This document shows positions 1 to 5,369 of a stretch of DNA of 5,369 bases, one piece after another. The DNA comes from an uncultured Roseiflexaceae bacterium (GTDB lineage: Bacteria > Chloroflexota > Chloroflexia > Chloroflexales > Roseiflexaceae), in the NCBI GenBank assembly GCA_903932805.1, contig CAIZHO010000464.1, forward strand, positions 1 through 5,369, read 5' to 3'. A model generated the notes under the pieces. That model was not told the origin of the DNA and ran no database searches. It saw only the letters and a list, made by a program, of their open reading frames with translations. The first letter of the stretch is position 1, and every line of letters starts with the position of its first letter. A program made the position numbers and the translations under genes.

Positions 1-1139
1 AGGGCATCGACTTAGGCAAAGATCGCCAGGCGTTGCAACGTCTGAAGGAAGCTGCCGAAAAGGCCAAAATCGAACTGTCAAGCATGTCTGAAACCGAGTT
101 GAACCTGCCGTTCATCACGGCTGACGCCAGTGGTCCCAAGCATTTGCAGATGCGCATGAGCCGTGCCAAATTCGAGCAGTTGACGGCGAGCTTGACGGAG
201 CGCCTGCGTGGTCCGGTCACCCAGGCTCTCAAAGACGCCGGGTTACAGGCAAGCGCACTCGACGAAGTCGTGCTGGTCGGTGGTTCGACCCGTATGCCCG
301 TGGTGCAAGAGTTGGTACGTAAGCTGACCAACAAAGAACCCAACAAGAGCGTGAACCCCGACGAAGTCGTTGCGATTGGCGCTGCCATTCAAGCGGGTGT
401 GCTCGGTGGGGATATCAAAGATGTGGTGTTGCTCGATGTGACGCCATTGTCGTTGGGGCTCGAAACACTGGGTGGTGTGATGACTCGCTTGATCGAGCGG
501 AACACGACAATCCCAACCCGTAAGAGCGAAATCTTCTCGACCGCAGCGGACAACCAGACAGCGGTGGACATCCACATCATGCAGGGTGAGCGCGAGCTGG
601 CGACCGACAACATGACACTGGGTCGATTTCGTCTCGAAGGGATTGCCTCTGGCCCCCGTGGGACGCCCAAAATCGAAGTAACCTTTGACATCGATGCCAA
701 TGGTATCTTGAATGTGTCTGCCAAAGACCAGAACACCGGCAAAGAGCAGCGCATTACGATTACGGCGAGCACCAATCTCAATAAGGATGAAGTCGAGCGA
801 ATGGTACGTGATGCGCAATCACACGCCGAAGAAGATAAGACCAAACGTGAGATGATCGAACTAAAGAATCGATCTGACAGCCTTGCGTATGACAGTGAAA
901 AAACACTGAATGAAATTGCATCGAAAATCGACGGTGCAATGGTCGAAAAGATCCGTACGGTGATCGCAGAACTGCGTACCGCGATCGGCAACGAGAACGA
1001 ATCGTTGATGAAGAGCACCGGCGAAGAACTTGCACAGTTGATGGGTGAAGCATCCCAACAGGCTGCAGCTGCAGGTGATTCGGGAGCCAAACCCAAGGCA
1101 AACGACGATGTTGTTGACGGTGAATACACGGTCGATTAA
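1..1139 (+). CDS. dnaK: Chaperone protein DnaK (Hsp70), C-terminal part
   Basis: ATP-dependent cytoplasmic Hsp70 chaperone that binds exposed hydrophobic segments of unfolded proteins and works with DnaJ and GrpE. The first 378 codons visible are the end of the gene; the start lies left of the window, and bases 1-2 finish a codon. Reading from base 3 gives [20 protein letters not shown], a classic nucleotide-binding-domain stretch. It is followed by the ATPase motif [13 protein letters not shown] (near 270-310), [13 protein letters not shown] (near 355-390), the interdomain linker [12 protein letters not shown] (from 423), the substrate-binding beta domain ([19 protein letters not shown], then QGERE and [17 protein letters not shown]), and the helical lid. 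The tail ends [11 protein letters not shown], a variant of the common DDVVDAEY-type DnaK end. The missing part should be roughly 235-240 residues if the protein has normal length. No frameshift is seen. Neither grpE nor dnaJ follows; a terminator does. Confidence 0.98.
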   Translation, partial: GIDLGKDRQALQRLKEAAEKAKIELSSMSETELNLPFITADASGPKHLQMRMSRAKFEQLTASLTERLRGPVTQALKDAGLQASALDEVVLVGGSTRMPVVQELVRKLTNKEPNKSVNPDEVVAIGAAIQAGVLGGDIKDVVLLDVTPLSLGLETLGGVMTRLIERNTTIPTRKSEIFSTAADNQTAVDIHIMQGERELATDNMTLGRFRLEGIASGPRGTPKIEVTFDIDANGILNVSAKDQNTGKEQRITITASTNLNKDEVERMVRDAQSHAEEDKTKREMIELKNRSDSLAYDSEKTLNEIASKIDGAMVEKIRTVIAELRTAIGNENESLMKSTGEELAQLMGEASQQAAAAGDSGAKPKANDDVVDGEYTVD

Positions 1140-1155
1140 CCAGCTCTGAGACGGG

Positions 1156-1185
1156 GCACGGCACTTGCAAGAGTGCCGTGCTTTT
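1156..1185 (+). terminator. Intrinsic terminator after dnaK
   Basis: A perfect 10-bp inverted repeat, GCACGGCACT (1156-1165) with AGTGCCGTGC (1172-1181), is closed by a 6-nt loop and followed directly by TTTT and then GTGTGTGT. It begins 17 bp after the dnaK stop. The U-tract is short but the stem is GC-rich. It should end the dnaK transcript and separate it from the cvpA-rsfS genes. Confidence 0.88.
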
Positions 1186-1303
1186 GTGTGTGTATTGCAT
1201 GCAAAACTACTGATTAAGATGCGAAACAAGGAGTTGCTCTCAAGAAATCTATTGCAGATTTTTCCATAATGCTAGTAAAAAAGAGTTCACGAACGATGCC
1301 GTA

Positions 1304-1312
1304 TGGTATACT
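1304..1312 (+). promoter_or_regulatory. Extended -10 promoter for the cvpA-like gene
   Basis: TGGTATACT (1304-1312) matches the extended -10 pattern TGnTATAAT with one mismatch. The best -35-like hexamer, TTCACG at 1286-1291, is only 15 bp upstream, so the extended TG probably matters most. Transcription would begin near 1319, about 28 bp before the ATG at 1347. The position fits a new transcription unit starting after the dnaK terminator. This is inferred from sequence pattern only. Confidence 0.6.
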
Positions 1313-1339
1313 AGTTTGAGTATCCTACCGTGAGACAAC

Positions 1340-1343
1340 GGAG
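1340..1343 (+). promoter_or_regulatory. Ribosome binding site with tight spacing
   Basis: GGAG lies only 3 nt before the ATG at 1347. This is shorter than usual and leaves open initiation at the in-frame TTG at 1353, which would be 9 nt away. Confidence 0.5.
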
Positions 1344-1346
1344 TAC

Positions 1347-1853
1347 ATGGTATTGGTAGACGTGATTGTTGTACTGTGTGTATCGCTCTATGCGGTACTT
1401 GGGTTTTATTGGGGGGCGATTCGCCAGCTTGTTGCATTAACGAGCGTGGTGGCAGGCCTTGTCGTCAGTGGGAGACTTGGGATACCCTTCTCGCATTTTG
1501 TGGCAATCGTTGTCCCATCCCAGCACGGTGCAATCCTCGCGTCTGTTGTTCTTTTGCTTCTGCTGGTAAATGGGAGTGCGAGTTACCTTGCATCTGTCAT
1601 ACAGCAGCGATATGGCCTGATTGCATTGGGGATTATCGATCACAGCGTAGGCGCGTTTCTCGCGGTAATTCAAGCACTGGTGACATTGGTTGCGTTGATA
1701 TTGGTGGGTATTGCATACCCGATTGGTGACTGGCATGAGGTGCTGACTGGGTCATCGGGTGTCAAGATTTTGATATATTTCTTTGGTGGTGCGGTACTGT
1801 CCTTCATCCCCGAGCCGTTGCAATCTGCATTGCGCGTCGTGGTCTACCGATAG
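1347..1853 (+). CDS. CvpA-family integral membrane protein
   Basis: This 168-residue, very hydrophobic protein has the layout of the CvpA family (named for a gene needed for colicin V production). The family's biochemical role is poorly defined, with links to envelope stress and toxin export. Predicted membrane segments lie near residues 4-20, 27-42, 62-82 and 102-126, with another hydrophobic stretch at 138-155. The N-terminal VDVIVVLCVSLYAVLGFYWG with the charged turn GAIRQ before segment 2, and GIIDHSVGAFLAVIQALVTL at 95-114, resemble the family's conserved blocks (D-I-x-n-GfxrGlirq, and LGllDrllGa). The length is normal for the family. I chose the ATG because of the GGAG upstream, although the spacing is only 3 nt and TTG 1353 is an alternative. 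An extended -10 promoter precedes it, and rsfS follows after 66 bp. The family assignment is good; the function is open. Confidence 0.85.
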   Translation: MVLVDVIVVLCVSLYAVLGFYWGAIRQLVALTSVVAGLVVSGRLGIPFSHFVAIVVPSQHGAILASVVLLLLLVNGSASYLASVIQQRYGLIALGIIDHSVGAFLAVIQALVTLVALILVGIAYPIGDWHEVLTGSSGVKILIYFFGGAVLSFIPEPLQSALRVVVYR

Positions 1854-1858
1854 GCTCA

Positions 1859-1887
1859 TTTACAAACACCCCGCTCTTTGCTACTAT
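1859..1887 (+). promoter_or_regulatory. Candidate sigma-70-type promoter for rsfS
   Basis: TTTACA (1859-1864, one mismatch to TTGACA) and TACTAT (1882-1887, four of six to TATAAT) are separated by exactly 17 bp. The start would be near 1894, about 26 bp before the rsfS ATG. It begins 5 bp after the cvpA stop, and I see no terminator in the gap, so rsfS could be transcribed both from here and by readthrough. Confidence 0.4.
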
Positions 1888-1919
1888 GAATAGGTATAAA
1901 GGGTTATGATTGGAGCGGC

Positions 1920-2264
1920 ATGGACACACAGGCATTGGCTCGACGCATTGTCGAACTGGCAGAAGACAAACAAGCGACCGATATCGTCTTGTTAGACTTA
2001 CGTTCACTGCGTACGTTTGCCGATTATTTTATTATTTGCACGGGTGAATCCGATCGCCAACTCAAGGCAGTGCTTGATTCGGTCGAAGAAGGTGTCGCCA
2101 AGGAATTTGGCTACGAATCCATCCCCGAAGGCAAGACTGAGGCGGGTTGGGTGCTTCTCGACTATGTCGATATTGTTGTACACATCTTTTCGAAGGAAAT
2201 GCGTGAGTTTTACAAGCTCGAAAAGCTGTGGAACGAAGCAGCGCCTCTCGTTGTTGTTCAGTGA
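1920..2264 (+). CDS. rsfS: Ribosomal silencing factor RsfS (YbeB/Iojap family)
   Basis: RsfS binds ribosomal protein uL14 on the large subunit and blocks joining to the small subunit, lowering translation when nutrients are short; it also acts in large-subunit maturation. The 114-residue length is typical. Signature blocks are visible: FADYFIICTGESDRQ (33-47), GWVLLDYVDIVVHIF (76-90) and REFYKLEKLW (95-104). In many homologues the second block reads DYGD, so Val83 replaces a usual glycine, which is a small departure. The ATG at 1920 has GGAG at 1912-1915, 4 nt away. The gene often sits beside nadD in other bacteria, but here its upstream neighbour is a cvpA-like gene. Its stop overlaps the SD site of the next small gene, which implies coupled expression. 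Confidence 0.96.
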   Translation: MDTQALARRIVELAEDKQATDIVLLDLRSLRTFADYFIICTGESDRQLKAVLDSVEEGVAKEFGYESIPEGKTEAGWVLLDYVDIVVHIFSKEMREFYKLEKLWNEAAPLVVVQ

Positions 2265-2266
2265 GG
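2263..2266 (+). promoter_or_regulatory. Ribosome binding site overlapping the rsfS stop
   Basis: GAGG overlaps the rsfS TGA (2262-2264) and is 6 nt before ATG 2273. It fixes the start of the small downstream gene and excludes the earlier in-frame GTG at 2228 inside rsfS as the likely start. Confidence 0.7.
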
Positions 2267-2272
2267 TATACG

Positions 2273-2452
2273 ATGCAGACAGGACGTTCTCGACTGATTG
2301 ACTTTAGCCTCGGTGCAGCAATTGGTGCTGCGCTCGGATTAGTGCTCGGTTCGTTGCTGACGTACTGGATCGGTGACGAGACAATTCGCGCGCTCCGGCA
2401 CGGTTTGCAGAAGGACGACACGCAGCCGAACTTCGAAAAACTGCTCCAGTAG
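2273..2452 (+). CDS. Small single-pass membrane protein, YtxH-like
   Basis: This is a 59-residue protein with a short basic N-terminus (MQTGRSRLID), one glycine- and alanine-rich hydrophobic helix at about residues 11-33 (LGAAIGAALGLVLGSLLTYW, with repeated small-residue spacing like GxxxG) and a charged tail ending NFEKLLQ. The basic head followed by a glycine-rich helix is the usual look of YtxH-type small proteins, but the match is too short to prove kinship. The small-residue face could support helix packing or oligomerisation; this is inference. It starts 8 bp after the rsfS stop with a good SD site and is followed 14 bp later by the stem of a strong terminator. The function is unknown, though coding status is well supported by the SD site, the context and the membrane-like composition. 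Confidence 0.8.
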   Translation: MQTGRSRLIDFSLGAAIGAALGLVLGSLLTYWIGDETIRALRHGLQKDDTQPNFEKLLQ

Positions 2453-2466
2453 TCGATTTCTACCGG

Positions 2467-2502
2467 AAACACCCCTGCCACACAGTGGCAGGGGTGTTTT
2501 TT
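2467..2502 (+). terminator. Strong intrinsic terminator between convergent operons
   Basis: There is a perfect 15-bp inverted repeat: AAACACCCCTGCCAC at 2467-2481 and GTGGCAGGGGTGTTT at 2485-2499. A 3-nt loop separates the arms, and a run of six T covers 2497-2502. It serves the rsfS/small-protein transcript on the plus strand. On the minus strand the same stem comes 8 nt after the moaD-moaE stop but leaves only UUU followed by CC, so it may also end that operon, less efficiently. Confidence 0.93.
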
Positions 2503-2507
2503 GTGGG

Positions 2508-3182
2508 TTACCGCTGTTTTTCGTTGCCGATCCAGTCTTGGGCGCCATCCGCCCAGTGTTCTTTCTTCCAGATGGGGGCGACTTCTTTGATGCGGTCCAT
2601 GATCCACCCGGTCGCCGCCAATGCAGGCCCGCGATGTGCCGCTGCGACGACCACGATGACGGCTTTTTCGCCGAGCTCGAGCACTCCAATCCGATGGTGG
2701 ATGGCCACGCGCCCAATGGCAAAGGTAGCTTGGGCCTCTGCGGCAATATTAGCCAGGACGGGGACAGCCATCTCGACGTATGCTTCGTATTCGAGTCGGG
2801 CAGTTGCGCGCTCGCCGAAGTGGTCTCGTACCGTGCCTGCAAACATCACGATTGCCCCCATGTCAGGAGCAGCCACTGCTGCTTCGAGGGGAGCAGCGAC
2901 GAGTGGCTCACTGGTTACCCAAAAAAGTGGTGTGCCAGAGCCCCCGCTGACGGGAGGGATAAATGCAACGGTGTCGCCTGCGTTCACCGGAGTTGTCGCA
3001 TCGCCAAAGCGTTCGTTGCACGCCAACAAGACCCGTCCACGGTATGGGGTAAAGGCTGGGTAGCGCACTTCGAGGACATCCCATATTTGACCGAGTGTCG
3101 AACCATCGGCGACATCGATACGTTCTGAGGCCGTACCGGTGATATCGCGATGGGCTGCGAAAAATCGAACGGTGATCTGCAT
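2508..3182 (-). CDS. Fused molybdopterin synthase, MoaD-MoaE
   Basis: Molybdopterin synthase puts two sulfurs into cyclic pyranopterin monophosphate to make molybdopterin, in molybdenum cofactor synthesis. Normally MoaD (sulfur carrier) and MoaE (catalytic) are separate; here one 224-residue chain holds both. Residues 1-81 are MoaD-like (ubiquitin fold, starting MQITVRFFAAHRDITG) and end AFIPPVSGG, with the Gly80-Gly81 pair that carries the thiocarboxylate. MoaE follows from about 86: GAIVMFAGTVRD with Arg119, HHRIGVLELGEKAVIVVV, AHRGPA with His183-Arg184, and IKEVAPIWKKE with Lys199 and Lys206, matching E. coli MoaE Arg39, His103-Arg104, Lys119 and Lys126. All expected active-site residues are present. 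The SD site GAGG (complement of 3191-3194) lies in the end of hisF, 8 nt from the ATG, and the intergenic gap is 5 bp. A similar fusion, MoaX of Mycobacterium tuberculosis, must be cleaved to work. Confidence 0.93.
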   Translation of the reverse strand: MQITVRFFAAHRDITGTASERIDVADGSTLGQIWDVLEVRYPAFTPYRGRVLLACNERFGDATTPVNAGDTVAFIPPVSGGSGTPLFWVTSEPLVAAPLEAAVAAPDMGAIVMFAGTVRDHFGERATARLEYEAYVEMAVPVLANIAAEAQATFAIGRVAIHHRIGVLELGEKAVIVVVAAAHRGPALAATGWIMDRIKEVAPIWKKEHWADGAQDWIGNEKQR

Positions 3183-3187
3183 GCTGA

Positions 3188-3961
3188 TTACCTCATCGGG
3201 ACGCCGCGTGAGCGGAGATATGTTTTGGCTGCGGCGATGGTGTGGTCCCCGAAGTGGAAGATACTCGCTGCCAAGACTGCATCAGCCCCCCCGTCCATGA
3301 GGCCAGCGTAGAGGTGCGCGAGCGTACCAGCACCACCCGACGCGATGACAGGTATCGATACACGGGCTGTTATCGCGCTGAGGAGTTCGATGTCGTACCC
3401 GGCATAGGTACCATCTGCATCCATGCTATTGATCACCAACTCACCTGCGCCGAGTTCTGCGCCACGGACCGCCCAGGCGACCGCATCGAGACCGGTTGAA
3501 CGGGCGTTCGCCCCCGTATGGGTAAACACCTCCCAAGACGGGGGCGCACCGGGGGCCGAAGTGCGCCGTGCATCGATTGAGAGGACGATGCACTGACTGC
3601 CGTAGCGTTTTGCGCCATCGGTGATGAGCTGCGGGTTGAGTACCGCCGCAGTATTGATCGAAATCTTGTCTGCGCCGGCCCGGAGCATGCGGTACATGTC
3701 GTCAACGGTGCGGATGCCGCCGCCGACCGTTAATGGGATAAACACTTGCGCGGCTGTACGTTCGACCACCTCGACCATGATGTTGCGATCATCGGAACTT
3801 GCGGTGATGTCATAAAAGACGAGTTCATCAGCGCCGCTGTCGTTGTAGAAGGCCGCCAGGACCACCGGATCGCCCGCGTCACGATGATCAAGGAACGATA
3901 CCCCTTTGACGACGCGACCTGCTTTGACGTCGAGACACGGGATGATGCGACGTTTGAGCAT
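3188..3961 (-). CDS. hisF: Imidazole glycerol phosphate synthase, cyclase subunit HisF
   Basis: HisF uses ammonia from the HisH glutaminase to convert PRFAR into imidazole glycerol phosphate and AICAR, linking histidine and purine synthesis. The 257-residue length is normal for this (beta/alpha)8 barrel. Visible signatures are [18 protein letters not shown] (4-21) with the catalytic Asp11, VGGGIRT (79-85), IDARR with catalytic Asp130, [13 protein letters not shown] (178-190), SGGAGT and AASIFHFG. Both aspartates fall at the same positions as in Thermotoga HisF. Where DGTK is common, this protein has DGTY, a modest change. The ATG follows the upstream stop codon by 2 bp. The SD site is weak (AAAGAG about 9 nt upstream), so translation probably depends on coupling to the coiled-coil gene. 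hisH is not in the window. Confidence 0.97.
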   Translation of the reverse strand: MLKRRIIPCLDVKAGRVVKGVSFLDHRDAGDPVVLAAFYNDSGADELVFYDITASSDDRNIMVEVVERTAAQVFIPLTVGGGIRTVDDMYRMLRAGADKISINTAAVLNPQLITDGAKRYGSQCIVLSIDARRTSAPGAPPSWEVFTHTGANARSTGLDAVAWAVRGAELGAGELVINSMDADGTYAGYDIELLSAITARVSIPVIASGGAGTLAHLYAGLMDGGADAVLAASIFHFGDHTIAAAKTYLRSRGVPMR

Positions 3962-3963
3962 AG

Positions 3964-5073
3964 TTAGCGGCTCTTTCCATCGGCGTCTGGTGGTGTCATG
4001 CGTTCGGTCTTGATGCGTTCGAGCATACTCGAGAGATTTTTGGTGAGCATCCCGAGTAATTCGATTTCGCGCGTGTCGATATCCATGAAGTGGGCGACGT
4101 GCTCATGCTGCATGTTTTCGAGGCGGTTGCTGGTCCGCGTGATGCGTTGTTCGAGGTCACGAACATAGCTGTCGACGCGTTCGATCCAGGTCGTAATCTG
4201 GCGGAGCTGACGGTCTTCCATTTCTTGAATCGAAGTAATCTTTTCGTCCTGTTGCAGACGAATTTCTTCGATGCGTTGTTGGTTCGACAAAAAGCGTTCG
4301 GTCGAGGTTCGTTCGATTTGCTTGGTCTCTTGCAGGAGTTCAGAGATACGGTTCGACACCACGACAAGCTGTTCTGGGATTTCGTTGACCACTTTGTCGA
4401 TTTGTGAGCGAAAGTCATCGACACGGAGCAAACGGCTCTGTTGTTCGCTGATGAGGAGTTTGCTGTCAGCGACGAGTTGTTGATTTTCGGCAGATTGGCG
4501 GCGAAGTTGCTGCTTTTCGATTTGGACTTCCTCGAGGATTTTACGTAGTTCTGCGCGTCGTGTGTCTTCGGCGGTTTGGAACGTATCAAGGCGTGAGAGC
4601 ACATTGCGATAGCGCTCGTCTGATTCTCGCACGAGGGCAAAGAGCGCGCCTGTTTTTTGTTCGCTTTCGTTGAGCCGATTGATCAGGCTGGCGACCGTGA
4701 CCCGGTCGGTTTTGCGGGCTTCGGCGAGTTCTTGAATCTGCGATTGCATATCCCGAATGGGGCGCACGCCTTCGTCGATTTTGACCAACGTGCTGGCGAA
4801 TTCTTTGCGCAGGCTGGTAATCTCGCGGCGGAAGCCTTCGACTGTTTGGGTGAGTTCTTGGGCATTGCGTGCAAATTGATTGTTGAGCTCGGCGACTTCG
4901 CTTTCAGTTTTGCGGATGTGCTCGAACGAGAGTTGGTACTTTTGGGTTTGATCGCGGAGCATACGCCGGAGCTCATCGATTTGGTTTTGCAGATGGGTCA
5001 TCTGTGTTTGGCCGGCGTTACGGCTCCGTTCTTCGGCGAATTTTTCGCTGATGTTGGGATTTGAATCGCTCAT
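3964..5073 (-). CDS. Coiled-coil protein of unknown function in the his operon
   Basis: I do not recognise a named family. The 369-residue protein is rich in Glu, Gln, Arg and Leu, has no cysteine and a single tryptophan (Trp296), and has heptad-like spacing through most of residues 25-355. No signal peptide or membrane segment is seen, so it is probably cytoplasmic. The few helix breaks are at Pro105 (DEGVRPIRD), Pro233 (NEIPEQL) and the final Pro361-Pro362, suggesting three long helical sections of about 80, 125 and 125 residues. The N-terminus (about 1-20) and the tail after 360 look disordered. The ATG overlaps the hisA stop by 4 bp (ATGA), with GGAGG 4 nt upstream, and the stop is 2 bp from hisF, so its expression is tied to both. 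SMC-like or cytoskeletal resemblance is compositional only; no ATPase or other catalytic motif is present. Confidence 0.92.
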   Translation of the reverse strand: MSDSNPNISEKFAEERSRNAGQTQMTHLQNQIDELRRMLRDQTQKYQLSFEHIRKTESEVAELNNQFARNAQELTQTVEGFRREITSLRKEFASTLVKIDEGVRPIRDMQSQIQELAEARKTDRVTVASLINRLNESEQKTGALFALVRESDERYRNVLSRLDTFQTAEDTRRAELRKILEEVQIEKQQLRRQSAENQQLVADSKLLISEQQSRLLRVDDFRSQIDKVVNEIPEQLVVVSNRISELLQETKQIERTSTERFLSNQQRIEEIRLQQDEKITSIQEMEDRQLRQITTWIERVDSYVRDLEQRITRTSNRLENMQHEHVAHFMDIDTREIELLGMLTKNLSSMLERIKTERMTPPDADGKSR

Positions 5074-5369
5074 AGAGCCTCCGATGCAAGCGCCTGGAGC
5101 GCGGCTGGTATCGTAATATCACCGGTGTAGAGTGCCCGTCCGACCACCGCACCATGGATCCCGCGGCGGGCGAGCACAAGCAGTTGTGCGGTTTTGCTGA
5201 CACCACCAGATGCGATGATGCGCGGTCCGTTAGGGGTGATGAGCGCCGCAGTAGCATCATAGTTTGGCTCAGTCATCGTACCATCTCGGCTGATGTCTGT
5301 GTAAATGACGCGGCTGACTCCTAACGCGGCCATGTGTGCAACCAAATCAGTGGCGGTGACCTGTGAGCC
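5070..5369 (-). CDS. hisA: HisA, phosphoribosylformimino-AICAR-P isomerase, C-terminal part
   Basis: HisA is the (beta/alpha)8 isomerase that opens the ribose of ProFAR to give PRFAR, the substrate of HisH-HisF. The last 99 codons are visible; the start lies right of the window, so the reading frame runs in from base 5369. Signatures are YTDISRDGT (active-site loop after strand 6), IIASGGVS (phosphate-binding strand 7 loop) and GIHGAVVGRALYTGDIT (strand 8 phosphate loop), in the usual order and spacing. The C-terminal end LQALASEAL is normal. The first visible residues are GSQVTATDL, where most HisA proteins have GW followed by Q or E; the tryptophan is serine here. Catalytic aspartates nearer the N-terminus cannot be checked. 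The TGA stop overlaps the ATG of the next gene (ATGA). Confidence 0.94.
   Translation of the reverse strand, partial: GSQVTATDLVAHMAALGVSRVIYTDISRDGTMTEPNYDATAALITPNGPRIIASGGVSKTAQLLVLARRGIHGAVVGRALYTGDITIPAALQALASEAL
5078..5082 (-). promoter_or_regulatory. Ribosome binding site of the coiled-coil gene
   Basis: On the minus strand, GGAGG lies inside the last codons of hisA, 4 nt before the ATG at 5073. This is the strongest SD site of the minus-strand operon visible here and supports the ATG that overlaps the hisA stop. Confidence 0.75.

Noticed and set aside
1195..1204. Perfect 10-bp palindrome TTGCATGCAA as an operator
   Set aside because: A single short palindrome with no second copy in the window can arise by chance. 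It is noted only as a possible site within the promoter-upstream region.
243..1229. Long open frames on the minus strand opposite dnaK
   Set aside because: They lie antisense to an unmistakable dnaK reading frame, resemble no known protein and have no sensible start sites. They follow from the codon bias of dnaK.
1219..1269. A 16-codon open frame in the dnaK-cvpA gap
   Set aside because: There is no SD site before its ATG and no promoter found upstream of it within the gap, and its length is within chance. An AAGGAG inside it is followed by TTG without proper spacing.
1894..1899. TATAAA upstream of rsfS as a -10 element
   Set aside because: No acceptable -35 lies 15-19 bp upstream. The TTTACA/TACTAT pair with 17-bp spacing is a better candidate.
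2373..3128. Plus-strand 251-codon open frame over moaD-moaE
   Set aside because: It runs through the small membrane gene and the terminator hairpin and lies antisense to a well-supported MoaD-MoaE frame. Its translation has a cysteine-rich, low-complexity look and no family resemblance.
4090..5064. Open frames on the plus strand opposite the coiled-coil gene, including a 135-codon frame
   Set aside because: The repetitive Glu/Gln/Arg/Leu codons of the coiled-coil gene create open frames on the other strand. The minus-strand gene has the SD site and operon coupling; the plus-strand frames have neither.

Overview
The window is ordinary-looking bacterial chromosome: densely packed, moderate GC, with no mobile element, RNA gene or CRISPR array that I can see. 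It holds two convergent gene sets. The DnaK sequence style, the fused MoaD-MoaE protein and the gene arrangement suggest a Chloroflexota (Chloroflexus/Roseiflexus-like) bacterium. That assignment comes from memory of family sequences, not a search, and is only moderately secure.

Plus strand, left half. The window opens inside dnaK (Hsp70); its last 378 codons end at 1139, followed by a clear intrinsic terminator. A 207-bp intergenic region carries an extended -10 promoter that reads into a CvpA-family membrane protein gene (1347-1853). A second promoter candidate lies in the 66-bp gap before rsfS (1920-2264, ribosomal silencing factor). rsfS is followed, with its Shine-Dalgarno (SD) site on the stop codon, by a 59-codon gene for a small single-pass membrane protein (2273-2452). 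A strong 15-bp stem terminator (2467-2502) closes this side and sits between the converging transcripts.

Minus strand, right half. Read right to left, this is one tightly packed operon: hisA (C-terminal 99 codons, cut by the window edge), a 369-aa coiled-coil protein of unknown function, hisF, and a MoaD-MoaE fusion. Junctions are a 4-bp overlap, a 2-bp gap and a 5-bp gap, so all four genes are probably cotranscribed and translationally coupled. HisA and HisF catalyse consecutive steps of histidine biosynthesis. The MoaD-MoaE protein is both subunits of molybdopterin synthase in one chain.

The two points most worth following up are the uncharacterised coiled-coil protein placed between hisA and hisF, and the fused molybdopterin synthase, whose essential MoaD Gly-Gly end is internal and so would need proteolytic release.
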